Origin: an uncultured Opitutia bacterium
GTDB taxonomy: Bacteria > Verrucomicrobiota > Verrucomicrobiia > Opitutales > UBA953
Reading direction: 5' to 3'
Assembly (NCBI GenBank): GCA_903882335.1
Contig: CAIRWP010000375.1
Span: 1 to 10,375, forward strand
Length of the DNA: 10,375 nt
Positions within the stretch are counted from its first letter, which is position 1, and every line of letters starts with the position of its first letter. The translations under genes and the position numbers were made by a program. Positions 6,552-10,375 of this stretch are shown one piece after another. The notes beneath the pieces were generated by a model. It searched no databases. It was not told where the DNA came from and saw only the letters and a list, made by a program, of their open reading frames with translations.

Positions 6552-6558
6552 CTGTTTA
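6542..6558. promoter_or_regulatory. Dyad TAAACA-N5-TGTTTA, possible operator
   Basis: A perfect inverted repeat with 6-bp arms and a five-base centre, TAAACATCAACTGTTTA. It differs in sequence from the two Fur-like sites to its right and overlaps the candidate -35 of the leftward promoter. It could be the operator of a separate regulator of the glycosyltransferase pair; no regulator family can be named. Confidence 0.35.
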
Positions 6559-6577
6559 TGAACTGATGCGAGTTAGT

Positions 6578-6592
6578 TGAGAATGAGTCTCA
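6578..6592. promoter_or_regulatory. Fur-like operator 1
   Basis: TGAGAATGAGTCTCA is a dyad with TGAGA/TCTCA arms. Against the 7-1-7 Fur consensus TGATAATnATTATCA it matches 11 of 14 defined bases. It lies upstream of the receptor -35, with its centre 31 bp from that of site 2. Fur with bound iron would bind here and repress the iron-uptake genes. The family is inferred from the motif and the target gene. Confidence 0.65.
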
Positions 6593-6600
6593 CATAAGAT

Positions 6601-6630
6601 TTGACGAATGAGAGTGGGTCTCAATATCAA
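6601..6630 (+). promoter_or_regulatory. Predicted sigma-70 promoter of the receptor-tonB-exbB-exbD genes
   Basis: TTGACG (6601-6606) matches the -35 consensus at five of six positions. TATCAA (6625-6630), 18 bases further on, is the best -10 at four of six. The second Fur-like site fills the spacer, so a bound repressor would block RNA polymerase. The predicted start is only about 8 bases ahead of the ATG at 6645, leaving no room for a usual Shine-Dalgarno. Confidence 0.5.
6609..6623. promoter_or_regulatory. Fur-like operator 2, inside the promoter spacer
   Basis: TGAGAGTGGGTCTCA has the same TGAGA/TCTCA arms as site 1 but a different centre, and matches the Fur 7-1-7 consensus at 9 of 14 defined bases. 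Conservation of the arms with a divergent centre indicates that the arms are what is bound. Centre-to-centre distance to site 1 is 31 bp, about three helical turns, so both face the same side of the DNA. Confidence 0.6.
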
Positions 6631-6644
6631 ATAAGCCTCCGTTT

Positions 6645-8879
6645 ATGAAAGCCGCCCTCCCCCTCGTGCTGCTGATCGCCGCCAACGGTATCGCCCTGGC
6701 GCAGACGACCGCCGCGCCCGCGCCCAAGGCCGCCCAACTGTCGCCGCTGACCGTGACCGGCATCGTACCCGACCCGTTCGAGTTACCGGGCTCCGCCGCC
6801 GTGGTGGCCGGTGAGGACTTCCGCGCCCGCGGCTACACGAACCTCAAGCAGATCGCCGCGACGGCGCCCGGGGTCTTCGTGCGCGACGAGGACGGCTTCG
6901 GCAACTTCCCGAACATCTCCATCCGCGGCGTCGACGGCACCCGCAGCGCCAAGGTCACCCTGATGGAGGACGGCATCCTGACCGCGCCCTCGCCCTACTC
7001 CGCCCCAAACGCCTACTACTCGCCGAAGTCGGGTCGGATGGCGGGGATCGAATTCCTCAAGGGGTCGAGCCAGGTCATGTACGGACCGCACACCACCGGC
7101 GGCGTCGTGAACTTCCTGTCGACGCCGATCCCGACCGAGGAGCGCCGCTTCTTCTCGCGCCTGACCGCCGGCAGCTACGGTAACCTCTTCAACCAGACCT
7201 GGCTTGGCGGCGTCACGCAGACCGAGGCCGGCAAGGTCGGCGCGCTCGTCGAGCTGCACACCCAGCTCAGCGACGGCTTCCGGCAGATCGACGGCGTCGG
7301 GCGGCGCAGTGGTTACACGCTGACCGAACCGATGATCAAGCTGTCCTGGGAACCGAGCGGCGGCCTCCGCCAGCGCTTCGAGCTCAAGGTCGGCCAGACG
7401 GACTTCGACGCCGACGAATCGTACGCGGGGCTGAGCGAGGCCGACCTCCGCGCGCGGCCCGACCGCCGTTACGCCTCCAGCCGCTTCGACCACCACGTGG
7501 CCGAACAGTGGCGCACCTACCTCAGATGGAGCGCTGAACCGGACAAGTCCCTGCGGCTCGACAGCGCGCTCTACTTCAACCGCTTCGACCGGATGTGGGA
7601 CAAGCTCGACGGGATCACGCCGGCGCCCGGCCTGCTTTCGAACATCGGCGAGGCGCTCGTCCACGCGCCATCCCTCGCGTTGCTGCGGGGCGACCGGGTC
7701 ACCGGCAACGATGGCTCCTTCTACACCAACAAGGCGCTGCGCCAGCACGAGGCGTACGGCTGGCAAGGCGCCGTCACCAAGCGGCTGGAGGCGGGGGCTG
7801 TCCGGCACGAGCTCACCGCGGGCCTGCGGATCCACCGTGACGACGCCGGCGGCTCGAACCAGCGCACCACCTACGCCGTGGACGATGGCGTGATCGGTGC
7901 CGGTACGCCGGGCGCGGTCTCGTCGGCCGGCTACCAGGAGACCGTGGCCACCGCGTTCTTCATCGAGGACTCCATCCGGACCGGGGCGCTCACCCTCCGG
8001 CCCGGCCTGCGCTACGAACACCTGAAGATGGGCAGCACGTCCGGGGCCGGGGCCTACGCGCCGACGACCAACGCGATGGTGATGGGCGGGCTCGGCTTCA
8101 CCTACGCGCTGAACGCGGAGCACGCGCTCTTCGGCGGCGTCTACCGCGGTGGCTCGGCCGCGAACCCCGCCGGCTACGCCGCGGGCGCGACCTCGGAGAG
8201 CAGCCTGGGCAAGGAACTCGGCTGGCGCGGACGGAAAGGCGCGACCAGCTGGGAACTGGTCGCCTTCCACACCGACTTCCATGACCTCATCGCTCCGGTC
8301 GTGGGCGTGGCCGGCGGCGGCCTGCTCGCCGTGACCAACGGCGGCGGCGCGGTCTCCTACGGACTCGAGGCGTTGCTACGGCACGACCTCGCCGGGGGCG
8401 AGCGCGGTTACAAGGTGCCCGTCTACGCGGGGCTCACCTGGACGCATGCGCGCTTCAAGGACATCGTCGGCAGCCGGCTGGGCAACAGCGCGGGCATCTT
8501 CGCCGGGGCGGAGAACGGCCATGACATCCCGTATATCCCGGCATGGAAACTCGCGGCGGGCGCCGGGCTTGAGTCCGGTCCTTACGCCGGATCCCTCGAC
8601 CTGAGCTACTACTCGTCGACGTGGGGTACCGGTTATAATGCCAACCCGCGGCTGGTCGATGGCACCAGCTCCTTGGCCGACCCCTCGGCGATCGACGGGC
8701 GCGTCGACGGTCTGCTCACGGTCGACCTGAACCTCCGCTGGCAATGCACCCGGACCTTCCGAGTCGTCGGCGGCGTGCAGAACCTGCTGGACCGCCGCGC
8801 GATCATCAGCCGGGCTCCGCTGGGGGGGCGAGCGAACGCCCCGCGGACCCTCTTCCTCGGGGGCGAGCTCGCCTTCTGA
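6645..8879 (+). CDS. FecA-like TonB-dependent outer-membrane receptor, probably ferric chelate
   Basis: This outer-membrane transporter binds an iron chelate and imports it using energy passed on by TonB. The 744-residue precursor has a signal peptide (1-19, cleavage after ALA before Q20) and a short linker with a TonB-box-like stretch, LSPLTVTG (32-39). A plug domain follows (about 45-165), containing ISIRGVDGTRSAKVTLMEDG and QVMYGPHTTGGVVNFLSTPIP, the pattern of the FecA group. A 22-strand barrel should fill the rest. The protein ends in phenylalanine (GGELAF), as expected for barrel assembly. It has no N-terminal secretin-like signalling domain, unlike E. coli FecA, so it should not signal to a FecI/FecR pair. 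The Fur-like promoter and downstream tonB-exbB-exbD support iron uptake. The ligand is uncertain: citrate is the classical FecA substrate, but some relatives carry nickel. Confidence 0.9.
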   Translation: MKAALPLVLLIAANGIALAQTTAAPAPKAAQLSPLTVTGIVPDPFELPGSAAVVAGEDFRARGYTNLKQIAATAPGVFVRDEDGFGNFPNISIRGVDGTRSAKVTLMEDGILTAPSPYSAPNAYYSPKSGRMAGIEFLKGSSQVMYGPHTTGGVVNFLSTPIPTEERRFFSRLTAGSYGNLFNQTWLGGVTQTEAGKVGALVELHTQLSDGFRQIDGVGRRSGYTLTEPMIKLSWEPSGGLRQRFELKVGQTDFDADESYAGLSEADLRARPDRRYASSRFDHHVAEQWRTYLRWSAEPDKSLRLDSALYFNRFDRMWDKLDGITPAPGLLSNIGEALVHAPSLALLRGDRVTGNDGSFYTNKALRQHEAYGWQGAVTKRLEAGAVRHELTAGLRIHRDDAGGSNQRTTYAVDDGVIGAGTPGAVSSAGYQETVATAFFIEDSIRTGALTLRPGLRYEHLKMGSTSGAGAYAPTTNAMVMGGLGFTYALNAEHALFGGVYRGGSAANPAGYAAGATSESSLGKELGWRGRKGATSWELVAFHTDFHDLIAPVVGVAGGGLLAVTNGGGAVSYGLEALLRHDLAGGERGYKVPVYAGLTWTHARFKDIVGSRLGNSAGIFAGAENGHDIPYIPAWKLAAGAGLESGPYAGSLDLSYYSSTWGTGYNANPRLVDGTSSLADPSAIDGRVDGLLTVDLNLRWQCTRTFRVVGGVQNLLDRRAIISRAPLGGRANAPRTLFLGGELAF

Positions 8880-8936
8880 CGCCGGACACGGCTTGCCACC
8901 CCTGGAACGCCGTCGCATCGTCTCACCCTCCCGCGC

Positions 8937-9590
8937 ATGCGCTCCGCGACCGTCTCACCCGACTCCGCCCGTCTCGCCGACTACGTCGTTGCGGCGGTGG
9001 CCGTCGTGGCCCTGGCGGTCTCGGTGGCGGGGCTGACGCGCACGCCGCCCCGGGTCGAGACGCCGGCGCCTGCGGCCACACGCCCCAAGCCAACCCTGGT
9101 GAAACTCGACCCGACCCGCCTGCGCACCGCGCCCGCCGCCTCCCCCGACGCCGCTGCGGCGCCGGACGCCGCGCTCGCCCCCGCCCCGCTCGCGCCGATC
9201 ACCTCCCTGCCCGACCTCCGCCTGCCGAACCTGCCGACCGTGCCGGCCGTGAGCGTGCGCCCGACGCCCGTCGCCACCGTCCCGGCGGCGACCCGTGGCC
9301 CCGCCCGCATCGTGGCGACCGGGCCCATCGTGCTGGACGGCGCCCAGATGGCCGGACGCCAGCCCTGGCCTGAGTACCCCTACGAATGCCTCCGCCGCCG
9401 GGAAAGCGGCGTCGTGCGCGTCGAGTTCGAGGTCGGCGAGAACGGACTCGTGCGGCGCGCCCGCGCGGTCAGTTCCTCCGGTTGCGCGCGGCTGGACGAA
9501 GCCGCCACCGAGACCATCCTGCGCCGCTGGGAGTTTCCGGCCGGCGACGCGCGCCTCTACGAGATCTCTATCCATTTCCAACTCCAGTGA
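8937..9590 (+). CDS. tonB: Energy transducer TonB
   Basis: TonB spans the periplasm and passes energy from ExbB-ExbD to the outer-membrane receptor. The 217-residue protein has a short cytoplasmic N-terminus, one membrane helix (about 16-33), a proline- and alanine-rich linker (about 35-135) and a C-terminal TonB domain (about 140-217). That domain starts with WPEYPYECLRRRESG (144-158), followed by RVEFEVGENGLV, the typical SSG (residues 180-182) and the final RRWEFPAG segment. The helix lacks the SHLS motif, with its histidine, of E. coli TonB. Two cysteines, C151 and C183, lie in the domain and could form a disulfide in the periplasm. It starts 57 bp after the receptor stop and ends two bases before exbB, so it is almost certainly in the same operon. 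No Shine-Dalgarno is visible. Confidence 0.88.
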   Translation: MRSATVSPDSARLADYVVAAVAVVALAVSVAGLTRTPPRVETPAPAATRPKPTLVKLDPTRLRTAPAASPDAAAAPDAALAPAPLAPITSLPDLRLPNLPTVPAVSVRPTPVATVPAATRGPARIVATGPIVLDGAQMAGRQPWPEYPYECLRRRESGVVRVEFEVGENGLVRRARAVSSSGCARLDEAATETILRRWEFPAGDARLYEISIHFQLQ

Positions 9591-9592
9591 CC

Positions 9593-10264
9593 ATGCCCCT
9601 CGCCAATATCGTCGTCGAGACGTTCCTCAAGGGCGGCCCTATCATGTGGCCGATCCTCGCCTGCCTGGTCGTCGCCCTCGCGACCGTGGCGGAGCGCGTC
9701 CTCTATTGGCGCAAGGTCCGGCGACTCCGCGCCGAGCCGGCCTTCGCTGAGATCCTTGGGGATGTCCGGCTCGGCCGCTTCGGTCCCGTCTGGGAACGGA
9801 CCCGGGACGCCGCGTCGCCGTTCCTCGTCGCGCTACGCGCGGGGCTCGCGAACGGCCGCGCCGAACCGGTGACGGCCATGCAGCTGAGCGCCGAGGAGAC
9901 CCTCGAGGAAGCCGGCGCCCGCCAGTGGCTGCTGAGCACAATCGTGACCCTCGCCCCGCTCCTCGGCCTGCTTGGCACGGTCATCGGCATCATGGGCAGC
10001 TTCCAGTTCATCGGATCCGAGCAGCTCGCGGTGGCCAAGGTCAGCGGCGGCGTGGGCGAGGCCCTGATCGCGACGGCGGCGGGCCTCGGTATCGCGATCG
10101 TCTGCCTGATCCCGCATAACTATTTCCACCGCCGCGTGCAGGCGCTGCGTCACGACCTGGAACAGGCCGTCAACCAGGCCGAGGTCGCACTCAAGGCCGC
10201 GGCCGCCGCCGGCCAGCCGGTGGGCGAATTCCAACCCGAAACCGCCGCCGGGCGGACCCGCTGA
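9593..10264 (+). CDS. exbB: Proton-channel protein ExbB (MotA/TolQ/ExbB family)
   Basis: ExbB forms the pentameric inner-membrane scaffold that, with ExbD, turns proton flow into TonB movement. The 223-residue protein has three predicted membrane helices (about 16-36, 113-138 and 158-180). The conserved pore-helix motifs are APLLGLLGTVIGIM (121-134, T129) and GGVGEALIATAAGLGIAI (152-169, T161); these threonines correspond to the pore-lining pair of E. coli ExbB. The frame stays open upstream to 9386 inside tonB, but the ATG at 9593, two bases after the tonB stop, gives the normal family length and N-terminus (LKGGPIMWPIL). TolQ is a family alternative; the tonB and receptor neighbours favour ExbB. 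Confidence 0.93.
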   Translation: MPLANIVVETFLKGGPIMWPILACLVVALATVAERVLYWRKVRRLRAEPAFAEILGDVRLGRFGPVWERTRDAASPFLVALRAGLANGRAEPVTAMQLSAEETLEEAGARQWLLSTIVTLAPLLGLLGTVIGIMGSFQFIGSEQLAVAKVSGGVGEALIATAAGLGIAIVCLIPHNYFHRRVQALRHDLEQAVNQAEVALKAAAAAGQPVGEFQPETAAGRTR

Positions 10265-10265
10265 G

Positions 10266-10375
10266 ATGGCCGTCCGCCTTCGCCGGCCGCCGGAAGCGGA
10301 GACGGGCGCGCGCATTGAGGTCGTGCCGCTCATCGACATCATGTTCTTCCTGCTCGCCACGTTCATCCTGGCGAC
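10266..10375 (+). CDS. exbD: ExbD, 5' part only (cut by the window end)
   Basis: Only the first 36 codons are present. They encode a short basic N-terminus and then IEVVPLIDIMFFLLATFIL (17-35), the ExbD/TolR membrane helix. D24 in PLID is the essential proton-carrying aspartate, equivalent to D25 of E. coli ExbD. The ATG at 10266 follows the exbB stop (10262-10264) with one base between. The periplasmic domain lies beyond the window. Confidence 0.9.
   Translation, partial: MAVRLRRPPEAETGARIEVVPLIDIMFFLLATFILA

Noticed and set aside
6558..6566. Leader peptide ATG AAC TGA upstream of the receptor
   Set aside because: It has only two codons before the stop, no ribosome-binding signal, and lies upstream of the predicted transcription start.
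6783..8282. Minus-strand open frame of 499 codons opposite the receptor
   Set aside because: Val/Arg/Gly/Ala-rich shadow without motifs; the receptor frame has signal peptide, plug and terminal phenylalanine.

Overview
The window is about 10.4 kb of high-GC bacterial DNA with eight protein genes and one large noncoding block. Several things fit the Verrucomicrobiota, most likely the Opitutaceae: very high third-position GC, a long CBS/DRTGG-type manganese pyrophosphatase, a FecA-type receptor with its own TonB-ExbB-ExbD genes, and no Shine-Dalgarno sequence ahead of any gene. This assignment is inferred from gene content and general impression. No marker gene in the window proves it.

Layout. 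(1) Positions 1 to about 770 hold no credible gene. The block is built from short words reused in direct and inverted orientation. It contains three REP-like hairpin units, a pair of 29-bp repeats, a 46-bp tandem duplication and four G-quadruplex motifs. The left half is purine-rich on the + strand and the right half is pyrimidine-rich. (2) 798-4789, + strand: a family II inorganic pyrophosphatase with a regulatory CBS-DRTGG-CBS insert, joined by an ATGA stop/start overlap to RNase R. (3) 4797-6513, - strand: a DPM1-like family 2 glycosyltransferase followed by a Tat-exported calcineurin-like phosphoesterase, probably one transcript. It converges on RNase R with only 7 bp between the stop codons. 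(4) 6514-6644: a divergent control region with two matching Fur-like operators 31 bp apart, one of them between the -35 and -10 of the receptor promoter, plus a third, different dyad. (5) 6645-10375, + strand: a FecA-like TonB-dependent receptor, then TonB, ExbB and the start of ExbD, which runs off the end of the window.

How the parts work together. The last cluster is a self-contained outer-membrane iron importer. The receptor binds an iron chelate, and TonB-ExbB-ExbD delivers energy from the inner-membrane proton gradient. The tandem Fur-like sites would shut it off when iron is plentiful. The receptor lacks the N-terminal signalling domain of true FecA, so control by a FecI/FecR-type sigma system is not expected. 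The pyrophosphatase-RNase R pair links disposal of pyrophosphate with RNA decay. Because CBS-type pyrophosphatases respond to adenine nucleotides, a functional link is possible but is only inferred.

The least explained part is the repeat block at 1-770. The genes themselves belong to known families, and no clearly new protein system is visible in this window.
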